A DNA stretch of 64,000 nucleotides from contig JADDMT010000087.1 of NCBI GenBank assembly GCA_021401465.1, positions 1 through 64,000 on the forward strand, given 5' to 3'. The translations under genes were made by a program, and so were the position numbers. The number at the start of each line of letters is the position of its first letter. Position 1 is the stretch's first letter. Source of the DNA: Teratosphaeria epicoccoides. Lineage: Eukaryota > Ascomycota > Dothideomycetes > Mycosphaerellales > Teratosphaeriaceae. Below are positions 43,238-55,121 of this stretch, piece by piece. Under the pieces are notes generated by a model that had not been told where the DNA came from, did not search any database, and saw nothing but the letters and a program-made list of their open reading frames with translations.

Positions 43238-44349
43238 TCAATGCGAGGATAGTCTCACCACGACCTTTGTGGCACTCACACCTCTCCTCACCCTATCGAT
43301 GCCTGCTTGGATAGACCCCAAGCCTTCGCCGATGACATGCGGGTCAGGCTTGCATTGCAGAGACCCATCTGCAAGAGCTTTCGCCATCCATGAATGGACG
43401 ACAGCGTATTCCTTGCTCGCCTTCAAGGCTGGTATACTCACTGTATGACAAGTCAGCCGGTTGCCTTGTACAGCCTCAAGACAGTGTGCATACATCTTTG
43501 CGCTGTGACGCCTTCTACAGGCTCGCCATTGGGCGGCGCAAGCACTGCGACGACTTTCTTGGCACCACTCGTCTTAGCCAGTATCCTCGCACAAGCTGGA
43601 ATCGTCGTCTCGCCATCTGCGATGCAATCCAGCGCACCGACCACTGTCTTGCCGCGCAGTGCTTTCACGAGCTCATCCTCCACCGACGCAGAAGAGTGGT
43701 CGAGCACCTGCGCCGCACCAATGGACAGACAAAGCTGCTCATTGCGCTTCGAAGCAGTAGTGTAGACCTCGTAGCCCGCAGCAGCCGCAAGCTGGATAGC
43801 ACAGCAGCCGACACTCGAGCTTCCGCCCCAAATCAGAACGGCCGACCCAGGCGCCGGTGCCTCTGCCTCCCTGTTGCCCAGCCTCGCGGTCGAGAGATCG
43901 AGTTGATCGGGAACAAACAGTCCAGCCATGGCAGTATCGCATGCCAACGGCAGCACCACACCAGCTTCAAAAGACACCTCGTCTGGCAAAGGTATCGAGG
44001 CATCTTCGCCGACAACGACGAACATCTGGAACGCGCTTCCAGCCGGCTGACCACGACTGACTCCATCCGCATTCGCAATCACACGTTCACCAGGCCTGCG
44101 ACGTCGCGCCCCGGCGCCCACCTCGACGATGGTCCCGGCCAAGTCCGCGCCCAGGATAGTCGGGTACTGGATCGGTTTGCCCGCGACTGGCGGGTTGGCA
44201 TCTTGGATCTTGAACTCCAAGGGATTAATGGCTACCACGGCCGGTTTGACAATGATGTCTGTGGGCCCTGGTGAAGGGTAGGGTGCATCCTTGATCTCTA
44301 GAGGCTTTGCTTGGGGGCCTGCGATCCATGCTGCTTTGTTGGTGGACAT
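43238..44349 (-). CDS. Zinc-less MDR reductase (quinone/enoyl reductase-like)
   Basis: About 351 residues. The start is MSTNKAAWIAG at 44349. A GroES-like N-domain (VVAINPLEFKIQD, ILGADLAGTIVEVG) precedes a Rossmann fold with the nucleotide loop GGSSSVGCCAIQLA. The usual structural-zinc Cys cluster is absent, as in quinone reductases and trans-enoyl reductases of polyketide pathways. The C-terminal block KPDPHVIGEGLGSIQAGIDR...GVSATKVVVRL is in another frame, so an intron lies near 43416-43471 (possible donor gtacaa, acceptor gcgag). That junction is uncertain because the acceptor is non-canonical in context; a frameshift is the alternative. Confidence 0.75.
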
Positions 44350-44646
44350 TTCCACGTCGGGCTGGGCCGAGGATGGAGACGGATTTCTGCGTGCACGTGA
44401 AATAAGGATTCGTCGCGGGCTCTGCCATCTCCTGCGGCGCTACTGACATCAATCTCTGCACGGACCTACCTGCCCTGGCTGGTTCTAGACTTCACGCAGA
44501 ATGAAGATGTCTGATGAATCCTTCCATCGCGCATGTGCCACCTTATCGCCGATTGCGCGGCTTCTCACGCCTGAGCTCGGGCCTGTGCTGATGATCTCGG
44601 CCGGAACTGTGTTATCCTGCATATTCTCTATACGCATAATTAAACA

Positions 44647-45759
44647 TTACGAGCTATGTCGGTGATTCAATGTACATTTCCCTTGGTCATCAAGATACCA
44701 CAGGTCATGAGCTTGCGCGCCTTCTTCTTTCGTCTGTTCCACACTGGCCCAATTGAAATGCGCTGCGATGCGCTCGCCACCATTTGCTCGGAGCTCCGTT
44801 AAATAGTGCTGATACTGCTCCGGTCTGTTCTTGAGAAGCTGGCCATTGACGACCTGCGTCTGGTCCAGCAGGCGCACGTTCAGCATGGGCGTTCCGTACT
44901 TCCGTGTATGCGGCACTGGCACCTCGTCCTCAGAGATGCCGGCCGGGTACGGTCCAACCACTTGAGCCCTGCCATCGTTCAGAAGCACATCCATGCCTCG
45001 TTGGTCATCCCAGAACTGCGTCCGTTGCCGGTACCATGAAGTGGTCCAGCCTCCGCTGAAAATGCCGAGCATTTCCGCCCAGATGTTGATGGTGTAAGCA
45101 TTGCTCGCCATCCAAAAGATCCCGTTGCAGACGGGTGGGACATTGTCGCCTCTCCGCCAAGCATCCCTGAATGCGGGATGCTCTTGGTAGAACTCGCGAG
45201 CATCTGTGCTGAAGACAATGTCCGCTGCAGGCCATGTGGTGTTTGGCTGAAGCAGCATGTCCATTGGTGACTGAAAATATACAGTATCGGCATCCAGCAT
45301 CATCACGTCGAAGCCAGTCGAGAGAAAGTCTACGAAGAACTTTGGGCGCTCCAGCATCATGCGTTTGTAATTGCTCGTGTCGCCATGCTTGTTCTCGTTC
45401 TCGCTGGTGGCGAAGAGTGAAGAGTCGCGGTAGGTCGCATAGCCTCTGCTATCAAGCACTTCCTGTGCCTGATCGTCCAGTGCCCAGAAGACCAAATTTT
45501 TCCCATCGAATGTCGTCTGCTTCAACGAGCACAGGAGATTCTCGGCCAAATGCAACATTCCCATGTTGACGGGTACGAGAACGACGGTATTGTTGATGGC
45601 ATGGCGGCTGAAGGTCTTCAGATCGTTGGCGGTGATGTGTGAAGTCCGTACGGGCAGCAAATAGCTGTTCCCCGACCACATGAAGCCAAGCCATGTCGTG
45701 GCCAAGACTGCCAAGACGATGGTGCTCAAGAGCAGCAATGGTCTTGTGAATGTGAACAT
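44647..45759 (-). CDS. DxD nucleotide-diphospho-sugar transferase (GT77-like)
   Basis: Single-exon 370-residue type II membrane protein. A signal anchor (LLLLSTIVLAVLATTWLGFMW) is followed by a luminal Nucleotid_trans domain: VVLVPVNMGMLHLAENLLCSL, the KRPKF-type helix (MMLERPKFFVDFL), the metal-binding MLDADTVYFQSP (DAD at 156-158), CNGIFWMASN and WDDQRGMDVLLND. These blocks define the PF03407/GT77-like family of Golgi glycosyltransferases. Donor and acceptor are not evident from sequence. Confidence 0.85.
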   Translation of the reverse strand: MFTFTRPLLLLSTIVLAVLATTWLGFMWSGNSYLLPVRTSHITANDLKTFSRHAINNTVVLVPVNMGMLHLAENLLCSLKQTTFDGKNLVFWALDDQAQEVLDSRGYATYRDSSLFATSENENKHGDTSNYKRMMLERPKFFVDFLSTGFDVMMLDADTVYFQSPMDMLLQPNTTWPAADIVFSTDAREFYQEHPAFRDAWRRGDNVPPVCNGIFWMASNAYTINIWAEMLGIFSGGWTTSWYRQRTQFWDDQRGMDVLLNDGRAQVVGPYPAGISEDEVPVPHTRKYGTPMLNVRLLDQTQVVNGQLLKNRPEQYQHYLTELRANGGERIAAHFNWASVEQTKEEGAQAHDLWYLDDQGKCTLNHRHSS

Positions 45760-46483
45760 CTGACTGGTCCTTCGTCCGGCCTCCTCTCGGCGTCGGATTG
45801 CTCTTCGTGGCGTTCACTCCTGCGCCGTCGATCTGCCCAGTCCCGCATTCACGTCTCCAGATTCTACCGATGCGAGGTGGAAACGCACATACTGATGTGC
45901 TTGGATGCGGACTAGATTCTCTGTTAACTGGACTGCCGGTGCCTGCAGGATTTCCGATGAGAGGATAGGATCGGCCACGCGCAGATCGCTCAGTAGCGGG
46001 GGATACAACTGATTGGACATGGCTCTATTATTATTACTGAGCCTTCCGAATTCCATTCACCAACACATACGCGCTCAGCCGCTTCCTCTGCCATCTATTC
46101 AAAGCCTGCATGAGATGACGGTACTCGTCTGGAATTGAATCGCCAGCTCTGGTCCACCGCCGAGAGTCCCATGATGTGAACTTCGTTCAAGCATAGTCGG
46201 CGCTCCAGTCACTCGGGTCTTTGCAAGGATATCAGATGTCTACAGTACAAACTTCTGTATTGTGAGTGCAATCGCTCTCGTGGAGTGCACTTCTGCAAAG
46301 TGCAAGTATGTCAGGATTGCCCGATGCGGACGTCAGCCCTTGTTCTGATCTCGACAACGACAAGGACAAGGAACAATGGCGGACTGCCTGGAGCTCCAAT
46401 GCCCCATGGCAGTCGAACAAAGTTGCCTCGAGCACCTCGAGCACCTCGCGCCGTACTAAGACACTGTATATTGTAATACCATC
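45760..46483. other. Intergenic between divergent genes
   Basis: About 720 bp. A minus-strand frame at 45814-46020 could encode 68 residues starting MSNQLYPPLL but has no recognisable domain. Short repeat of gagcacctc at about 46430-46450. Confidence 0.4.
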
Positions 46484-48381
46484 ATGGCGAAGCTCACAAC
46501 GGATCAGCGATGGAATCTCTGGGTCGAGCTTCACCGTGCTTCTTATGCTGCTGTGCACACTACTGCTCCGCCGGCGCATGCGCTGCGTAATATTTGGGAT
46601 TGGCTTGGACCTGACCGGATCGAGCTAATAACAGATGCCATGGACCATTGCAGAAGAGCTGAGCTGGATCGCAAGCGCGCCTTTGCCGAAGCCTCAAAGC
46701 ATTTTCCATACGTTTCAGCAGCAAGGTATCAGCAGGACGACTTTGAATTCGCGGAAAATGAAGCGAGCTTCTTCGACTACATGGCTGCGATTCACAAGCT
46801 CGACGAAATTCAGGGTGATCGTCATGAATCTGCTGACACGCTAGCTTTCGTTCTACGACAACGACTACCATACTACGATGGCTTGGAGCTATTACAAAAT
46901 TTTGCCGACTCAACGGCTCTTTCTGCGAAGAAGTCATGGGAGAGAGACAAGAGCTTGTATCAGCAAGCCCGGCGAGACCTCCCAGTCTTCAACAGTATCT
47001 TTGAGCGGAAGAAGAGACAAAAGTTGCACCGGAGCGCCGCAAGTCAATTTCCTGTCAATGGCGGTTGGTGTGGGAGCTGGGAACTTGGATCAGGATCGTT
47101 CGGTACAGCCTCTGCCTGGGTCAAGACGGACGCATACGGGAATATCTTCGATCGGGTCGTCATCAAGGACTCGTACGGTGTCGGCCGTCTCTGTACCTCC
47201 CGCAACTGCTGGCACGACCCTGAATTCTGGACTCAAGATCCAGCAAATCTGAATAAGAAGCTACCGAATGAGATTGTAGCGATGTCCCTTTTACGTGGTC
47301 GAGAAGGATCTGAGAACATCGTGAGGATCAGAGGTCATCGGTTGCATGCCAAGGAGATGTTCTCGAGAATATTTGTAAGTCAAGCAACTCCTGAATGCTG
47401 GGGGAGGTTCACTGATGGCCGTCTTAGATGGAGTACGCACCGTACGGTGACTGCAGTAATCTCCCCGGGACGGAGCCACCAGAGAGCTTCGTATGGGCGG
47501 CATTCGAAGCTCTGGCAATTGCGGGCCTTCTAATGGCCTACGGCGAGCTAACACCCAGCAATTTGCCGTACTGGAAGCCTCTGGTACATCGCGACATCAA
47601 ACCCGAGAATCTTTTTCTTGGGTGGCCTCTGGAGAGCAGATACCGCGGCTTTCCTTCCGTCAAATTAGGTGACTGGGGTCTCGCGCTTTTTCTGGACCCG
47701 ACCAATCCGCTTGCTGAGGTAGGGAATTGGGGAACTGAAGGGTGCAAAGCTCCGGAGCACGACGAGCATGTTTTCGACGGTGAGTCATGGCCTCGCACCA
47801 TGACCGAGCGGACCAACGTCTGGGAAGTTGCCAATACTATCTGGACCTTAATCGCCGAACACTGCCCCACGTATGACTTCTCCGATGAGCAGGCGCGAAT
47901 GCCCGATATCGAAGATGATCGCGATAGACTACAAAGCAGCTACCGATACAGTCCAGAGCTAAGAAGTTTGATTATGAGGTGCATGCAGTTCAAGCCTGAG
48001 CATCGCTGTGACTTTCGAACCCTGTTGGGATACATTCGCGCGTATACGGCCCAGGGCTGGTATGGGAAGGATCGTGATCTTTCGGGAGGGCTGAGGGATG
48101 CCCCTTCATCGGCAGACGGCTTTGGCCATGGCGTGTTTGCGACCCTATACAATAAGTTCGCATTGAACACGAAGCGGCTGGAAGAAAGGCCCAACGTTTT
48201 CGGTACGGGAGTCGATGTGGGCAGTGCCGAGGAAGAATTTGGTGGGAAACCAGGAACCGAAATCAAAATCCCGGCGACATCGTCAAGCGTAGGTGCGGCC
48301 AGAGTGAACGTTGGCTCAAATGCAAGACAAAGCACTGCGGCCGATGGAGGTGCTACCGAGGAGCGGCGTTATTGCACCTAG
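46484..48381 (+). CDS. Divergent protein kinase 2 (long-kinase family)
   Basis: Inferred join(46484..47374, 47428..48381), 614 residues; 53-bp phase-0 intron (gtaagt..cttag) just before MEYAPYGD in helix D. The N-terminal about 185 residues are helical and unknown. Kinase: LGSGSFGTASAW glycine loop, DRVVIKDSY (beta-3 Lys), LPNEIVAMSLL (helix C Glu), HRDIKPENLFLG, LGDWGLA (DWG for DFG) and GTEGCKAPEHD. All catalytic residues are present. The C-terminus is Ser/Gly/Ala-rich. Shares the W-DP-FW block after beta-3 and PE-F-W at helix E with the kinases at 38007 and 52438. Confidence 0.82.
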
Positions 48382-48663
48382 TGGTCTGGCCGATCACCTC
48401 AGGTACGGGCCAGCGTTGGACGAGCAGGTGCCTGGCGATTTTGCTGAAGATCTTCCCGGTGAAGCGACCAGCTTGATCACTCGCTACTTCACCAAAGCTC
48501 ACTCGTGGACTCCGCGGTTGCATGTTCAAAATGGAAATGTGGGAAATGTAGACGGCGCCAAAGAGAAACATGGTTTGAACAGTATTGCTGCAGTCGCTCA
48601 ACGCAGCGAGATATGCACTATAATATTTGGCAAAGAAAAAAATGCAATAAAATGAATCCTCGA

Positions 48664-50898
48664 TCACTGCCAGATATCATGCACGCTCGCTGTCGCTGAA
48701 CAACTCGTAGGGACTGTATAACTCCGGTTCGGATCGCTTTCCCATGTCGTATTACCGCTGTCGTCAACCAGAACAAACTTGTATTCAAACTCCGTACCCG
48801 CTGATATTGTGACATTCACATTCCACACCGGACTTGCGGCGGTGTAGCCGGAAGCAGACAATTCCACCGGGCTGTAAAGATTCCATGAGCCGAGTTCTGC
48901 AATGGAACCGGAAAGCTCGACGCTCTGGGACAAACTCGTTGTCTTTTCTACGTAGAACGCCACGGCCACTGATGTTGCGACCGCGCAAGAGGACGTCACG
49001 AACGAGGTCGTCGATGGGGCATCTGTCGTCGAAGAGGTCGTTGCTCCGGTAGTAGAGCTACTGTTTTCTGATGAGGCGTCCGCGGCCGATGTGTTCGACG
49101 CTTCTGCAGTCGATTCGCTAGTCTGTGATGCAGCTGATGTCGATGGTGACGCTGCTATTGACATGCTCTTTCCAGCGCTGCTGATCTGTGACGTGGATGC
49201 TTCGGATGATGTGGACTCCATAGTCGACGTGGGCTTCGTAGCGCTACTGCTTGCCGCATCTTTGGAGCTGCTGCTGCTTCCCTCGGATGTCTCAACACTG
49301 TTCGACCCGGAGGAGGTGCTCCCGGTACACAGGCCCAAGTCTGACAGACCAGACGTAGGATACAGTACCATCGGCGCCCCGTCCACTATGTTGAGCTCCA
49401 ACGTTCCGCTGGAATCCGTGGTGAAGTCATCGCAAGACAGAAGGTCAACGAAACTGGTGTCCGCCGACCAACCCGTGGCTGACGAGGTCAAAGTCAGAGT
49501 GGTATTGGCGCCAGCTCCGTAATTGCTGAAAATCGAAGTCGTACTTGCGCCCGAAGAGCCTTTCCGTAGCACAATGGCTCTAGAGTCTGCATACAGTATC
49601 GTGCTTGTCGTGGTGACGTACGTCGAGTCTACGTCGATGGCAGCTGCTCGGATGCCGTTAAGCTGAGAGATGAGTTCGTAGATTTCTGTCTTGGTGTCGT
49701 ACGCGGCAGGCCAGAATGCTTCTCTATTGTTGGGATCGGCTGCTCCGGAGAAGCCCTGTTCTTGGCCATAGTAGATGATGGGAATTCCATCGTTCATCAT
49801 GGTGGTTGCGATCGCGTTGTGGATCAGGCTTTCGTCACTTGTGAAAGACCGAAATCGTGGTTGGTCATCTGCACGATAGTCAATTAACAATCCCAAAGGA
49901 AGCACGTTGGACATGACCCACGATTCTCCATGAAGTTACCGAGTAACGTCACATCCTGGCAATCAGAGATCAGTTCGCCAAGACCGTCTGCGAGATCGTC
50001 CAACGAGCCGGAAGTTGACTCGAACGCTCGTTGAATCCAGAAGTATGCCGCATAGTTCAACATGCCTGGCAGCACATCCTGGTAGCTGCAGAGTGCGGAC
50101 GGTGCGCCGTTGAGGACTTCACCGACGGCATAGACACCGGACGATGACACGAAAGACGGGAAAAACTCCGTATTGACCTGTTGGGCACTGTCGATGCGGA
50201 TGCCGTCAATGCTGTAATTCGAGACCAGCTCCGAAATCCAGCTGTCAAAGCCGTCTTGCACGGCCGAATCTTCAGTCCGCAGATCTGGGAGCGAGACAAC
50301 CTCGTCGCCCATCCAGCATTGTTGCTCATTGGTCGTGCTGGTGTAGTCGACGGCGCAATACGAGTGGTAGTAATCTGCATTGTTGAAGGGATTGAACTTG
50401 CTGTAATCAACCGCGCTTGGAGCACCGTTGTACGCCATGTGGTTGGTGACTACATCGACCATGAGATACATGCCTCGCGAATGCAGAGCTGTTGATAAAG
50501 ATTTCAGGTCGTCTGCGGTGCCAAAGTGGGAGTTGAGGGAGTAGATATCTTGAGCCCAATAGCCATGATAAGGCCGACCGTATGGTGTTTCATCGTCGAG
50601 GTTCTTCACCACGGGCGAGATCCATATCTACGCGACCATCAGTATCGGACCACAAGTGAATCTTGATGGTGATGAATACCGCCGTGAAGCCCATATTTTG
50701 TATGTAATCCAACTTGTTGACCAGCCCTTGCCAAGTTCCACCACAGTAATCCCCTAGGCTGCACCCTGAAGTAGTCGATCCATCCGTCAACGCGAATCGA
50801 TCAGTAAGGACTTGATAGATTGATTGCGAACGCCATTCAGCAGATGTCAAAGCATCGACCGATGCTGCCAGCAAAGGCAGTAGCTCGAACCAACGCAT
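48664..50898 (-). CDS. Secreted alpha-amylase (GH13) with CBM20
   Basis: Inferred complement join(48664..49868, 49922..50627, 50680..50898), 709 residues; introns of 53 and 52 bp. A signal peptide from ATG 50898 precedes the GH13 barrel: region I DVVTNH (131-136), nucleophile Asp219 in GIRIDSAQQ, acid/base Glu243 in YAVGEVLNG, and Asp310 in FMENHDQPRF. The usual Lys-His after the nucleophile block is replaced by Gln-Gln. A Ser/Thr/Ala-rich linker (about 470-605) leads to a C-terminal starch-binding CBM20 (about 608-709) with SGSIAELGSWN and WESDPNRSYTVP. Degrades extracellular starch. Confidence 0.92.
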
Positions 50899-52437
50899 AC
50901 TGATCGCCAAGGATATTTTGGTGCATACAAGATCTGCCTCCCTTGAAAAGAGATGGGATACATCGTAACATTAGTACACATTCTTTCAAGAGTCAAGATC
51001 ATCCGCATTCGTAATTGTGGATTCGTTCGCGCTCATGTCCCGTGCAGTATCCCTTTGTCTGGATGGAGTGGATTCGACAAAGAACCACGCGGATGCTGAT
51101 CCTGAACCTGGTCCTTGGAAGTAAACCATGTCGTCTGCAAGCATCGCCAAGAATAACACACTGGAAGGTTGTGATGTCGATCTTGACGTAGACAGATGGT
51201 ACCTCCATCAGTCGACCGAATGAATGGATGGTCCATGAGGACGTCATGAGCGTCATCCAATAACTGAAGCTCTCCTGGTGGACGACACTGTCGAGCAATT
51301 GACTGCAGCGCCGGGTAAATCGCGTCAAGGTTCTAGCCTACGATGCCGAAGATTGAGAGGTCTCAAGTACCCGCCCAGTGGTCGCATCGATCAGTCGACC
51401 GCATCGATCATTCGGCCAGAATGCTTGATCTGTGAAACTTGCGACCAGAAGCTCTTGACGCGGAACCATTTGAACGAGCAAGAGCCACATGAGGGTTTCT
51501 GGCTCTGGGGATCGGCGCGTGATATTGCCTGTCTAGTCTGATTCTCTAGCAGCCCATAGGCAGCTTGGTCCTGGTCTCGCCAGCTGTAGCCAGTGGAGGG
51601 TCTCTTGCTATGATGCATTGCTTCGCTATCGCTTGAGCAAACGCCAACTTCCTACCGCGACAACCCGCTCGCAGCGAAGGATGCGCAACCAAAGCGTCGG
51701 AGGCTGCGACGAGGCTTCGGTCATTGTGAGCTGCGCCGCCGCTGCGATGGGAAGCAATGAACTGCCTATCGGATCTCCGATCCAGAGCAAAGGAAGCAGC
51801 CATGGTAGGGACAGCTTGCAGTCGACGTCCATCGGAGGTTCTCGTGAATACACTACCGGAGTGCCGTCCGGGACACAGCGTTGTGGGAAGCTATCGCGAC
51901 CCTTGAATCCCAACCCAGGAATGCTTCCAAAGCATAAGCCGTCGACAGGAAACATGACATCAGGGATGCTCTGTATTCTGCTGGTGACTCAGGTCATAGC
52001 ATGTTTGGGCACACCACTGACGTCGCTTTCTTCATGCTGCGTAGCTCACTCGCCGCGTGATTGTGTCATTTTCCATTTTCGCGCTCTCTCCCGTTCGGCT
52101 CTCAGCTGTCACATCCAAGTCGGTGCTGGAGCTGCGGGCGTTGCTGGGAATCGAGTGGATTTCTATCCGTGCACATCTTGCCCTGCGATCGCCACCGTTG
52201 CGCGGAAGTATGTTGGGGCACACACCACGTGCGCCCGACAACACAACGGTGTTCATCGTACACGCCGTTTCGACGATGCTACAATCCTCTAGTCACCGCT
52301 GACAGCCAATGCCATTCCCAACAATGGACAAAGACGGGAGCGCCGCATCCGGCTCCTCCTTTGTCTGTGCGTACGGACTGTGTCTGGTTGATGAGTCGAC
52401 CGACCATTTCCATTGATCGCAGCAACATCGAGAAACA
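50899..52437. other. Intergenic between divergent genes
   Basis: About 1.5 kb. A 224-codon plus frame (51618-52292) has no domain and overlaps other frames; not called. Should contain the amylase promoter at its left end. Confidence 0.45.
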
Positions 52438-55034
52438 ATGTCGGCCAACATGACCAACAGACTGGCCAATTCCCTCACGCGACTTGGCGAGCTGGAAGCA
52501 AGAGAGGACCAGATTTCAAATTGGATCCTTAGGTTTGGTCCTGATCCCGAAGTCTACAAGTCCCGACACATCAGGAAAAATGTGGCACTTTTCTGTGCAC
52601 GTACTGATCGCGCGGTCCAGACGAGGCTATGTGACCATATCAGAACGGACAGCGCGCAGGAGGGGACAGAAGCCCAACAGGGGCACATGATCAACGCGCT
52701 CGGAGAAGAGCTGAACAGACTGGGAGGCTCAGAAGAATGTGAGATGCAATACGAAAAAGCCCAAGAGTACTGGGACGACGTCAGAGCTCTGTTGAAGATC
52801 CGCGCGAAAAGGGTTGATTTCCATATCTCCATCCTAAGCCCAGAGTCTCAAATCGGTGCAGCGTGGCCGGATACACTGCATGCCTTGTTCCATGAACGGG
52901 TGCGAAGCCTCCTGGACGGCATGCAAAGGCTCAAAAGCGCAGAACACCGGATCAAAGGCGTATTACGAGGACTGCAGGCCACTTATGATGTCGAGAAAGG
53001 GATCTGGCCCCAGAAATTGACCAAGTATGAGGTGGCAGCAGGCATCAGACTGCAGCCGTTCCAACACTGGCTGAAGACGCCTGGAAACTGGATGTTCGTG
53101 CGAGAGCTTGGCGGTGGTATGGCAAAAGCCGCTCTTTGGTGTGACGTCGACTCAAAGACTGGCAGGATCCGCGACCGGATGGTGAGGAAAGACACGCCTT
53201 TTGATGAGCACACCTGGCGAGATCCCTCTTGGTGGTCAGGGCCGATCAAGAATCGCAAGCCTAGAGAATACCAGATCCAGACATTGTTGACGAGCCGGTG
53301 CGAGCGAGCATGCATTGCAGAAGTTTCTGCATGCGAAGTCGATGATACGAGAATGCTTACGCGGTTGTACTCGCCGTACTGCGTCTATGGTACGTCTTCT
53401 GACGAGCGCCTGGCACCTGAGATATTGAATCCTCTCTGACCGATCATTTCGCAGGCGATCTTTCCTCATTCTGGCGAAACTATGCCTTGAATCGGGAAGT
53501 AATTCCTGAGCCTGTACGTCGTGGCCAGCACCCCCCGACATAATCACAAGTCTGTCGGTGCTGATTTGAGATGCTCACAGTTTATATGGTGGGTATTCGA
53601 GACCTTGGTCGACGCGGCACTGGTCATGCAATATGGTGGCATCAACGAAGCAAACAGGCCTGCGGATTGGCAACAGACAGTGCATCAGGATCTGAAGCCT
53701 GGTAGGTTGCCTTGGTCAAAGCACTGTGTCCAGCTGTTCTTGACCGGCTCACCACAATATCATAGACAATATCTTCTTGGACGCACCTACGGCATCGGCT
53801 CCTGGCTACAAACGGTACCCGGTTCCGCTGGTTGCTGATTTCGGCTTGGCCGCATTAACCACGCCAGACGACCCTTTGAACCCAAGCCATACACGCACCG
53901 GGGGCACAGAGGGCTACAAAGCTCCTGAGCAGTGCAAGCTGAAGCAGCTTGCTCGCCGCGATCAAGAGATGATAGGTCAGTGGAAGCTGCTCAGCCATAC
54001 AAATGTCTGGGGCATTGGTGCAAGTAAGCATTCCAAAGATGATCTTTTGGCAGCTACTGATGCTTCGGCCTTTAGTAATGACAGAGCTGGTGTCCAAACA
54101 GCCATTTGAAGTGGGTTCCGAGTCGGAATACGTTCGAGAAGGTCGCCTGGTATCAGCGTGGAGGATAGGCAGTCCCCGACAGTACAACATCAGTCCGGAG
54201 TTGCACAGGGCCATTGAGCTGTGCCTGCGAGCTGTGCCATCGGAGCGACCGACTCTTGAGCAGTTGAAGACGCACATCAGTGGATTCACACTCTCCCGGA
54301 TTCGTTCGGGAGATCCCATGGGCGTGTACATGCAACTCGCCCGGGTCTTCGATGAACAGCCAGCAAACAAAGAATTCGATGTTCAGTACCTGGGAGAGAG
54401 GTATAAAATCGGCTTTGCGCTTGACGAGTTGGACGACAAGGGAAGAGCAGTGGAGGCGAAAAACATTCCCTCAAACGCTGTACCTCAAGCCTTGGGCGTG
54501 GAGGGAAGAGAATTACAGCCAGAGGACAATGCCTCCGCAGCTGTACCTCGACTCTCGGGGGAGTGGCCAGGATCTAGAGTTTCTGATACCTCGTACGCGG
54601 CTTCTGGAGCCGGCCGGAGCTTGACTAGCGAGGAAGTGATCGAGCAACGAAGGATCAGAGAAGCAATGGAGAGACTGGCGATGCAAGATGCTGGCGACGC
54701 TAGACGATCGTCTCTCCGGCGCACGCCTCCGCCCGAAGCATTCGGTCTTGGCATCGGGGGGGAGCAGGCGACTCCTGCACCGGTTCGTGGAAGGCAGTAC
54801 GAAACACCAAATACTGTCCGAGCACCGTCAGGCGGTCACCCGGCGCCCAGACCGCCTCGCATGGCACACCCACTCGAGCGTGGATCCAGAACCTCAAGGA
54901 CTCAAGCTCCTGGTGCAAGCAGAGTCCGAGAACCAGGGGTCAGTATAGCCTCACGACGTCGCTCGAGGATAGGAAGATCCAAGCCTAGTCCTCCATTGCC
55001 GGCGGATTCGCGGCGAGGATCTCCACCACGATGA
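52438..55034 (+). CDS. Divergent protein kinase 3 (long-kinase family)
   Basis: Inferred join(52438..53389, 53455..53513, 53581..53701, 53766..54023, 54076..55034), 782 residues; four introns of 52-67 bp, all GT..AG and frame-preserving. The N-terminal about 215 residues are a charged helical domain. Kinase: LGGGMAKAALW loop, DRMVRKDTP (candidate beta-3 Lys), a helix C Glu in PREYQIQ, HQDLKPDNIFLD (HQD instead of HRD), VADFGLAALTTPDDPLNPS, and GTEGYKAPE. The Arg of HRD is lost but Asp, Asn and DFG are kept. After the kinase comes a long basic, Arg/Ser/Pro-rich tail (about 600-782). Paralogous to the kinases at 38007 and 46484. Confidence 0.82.
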
Positions 55035-55121
55035 TACAGGGACCAGTACGGCGGATCACCGAGCCATGGCCAGCCGCCTGGGCCACCAATGTTGCGTAGA
55101 AATGGTTGACGCGCACAGAGT

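Noticed and set aside
45814..46020. Possible 68-residue minus-strand gene starting MSNQLYPPLL
   Set aside because: Plausible ATG but no recognisable domain and too short to support alone; could be a leader of the adjacent glycosyltransferase gene.
51618..52292. 224-codon plus-strand frame
   Set aside because: No domain, signal peptide or codon pattern; overlaps several equally open frames.
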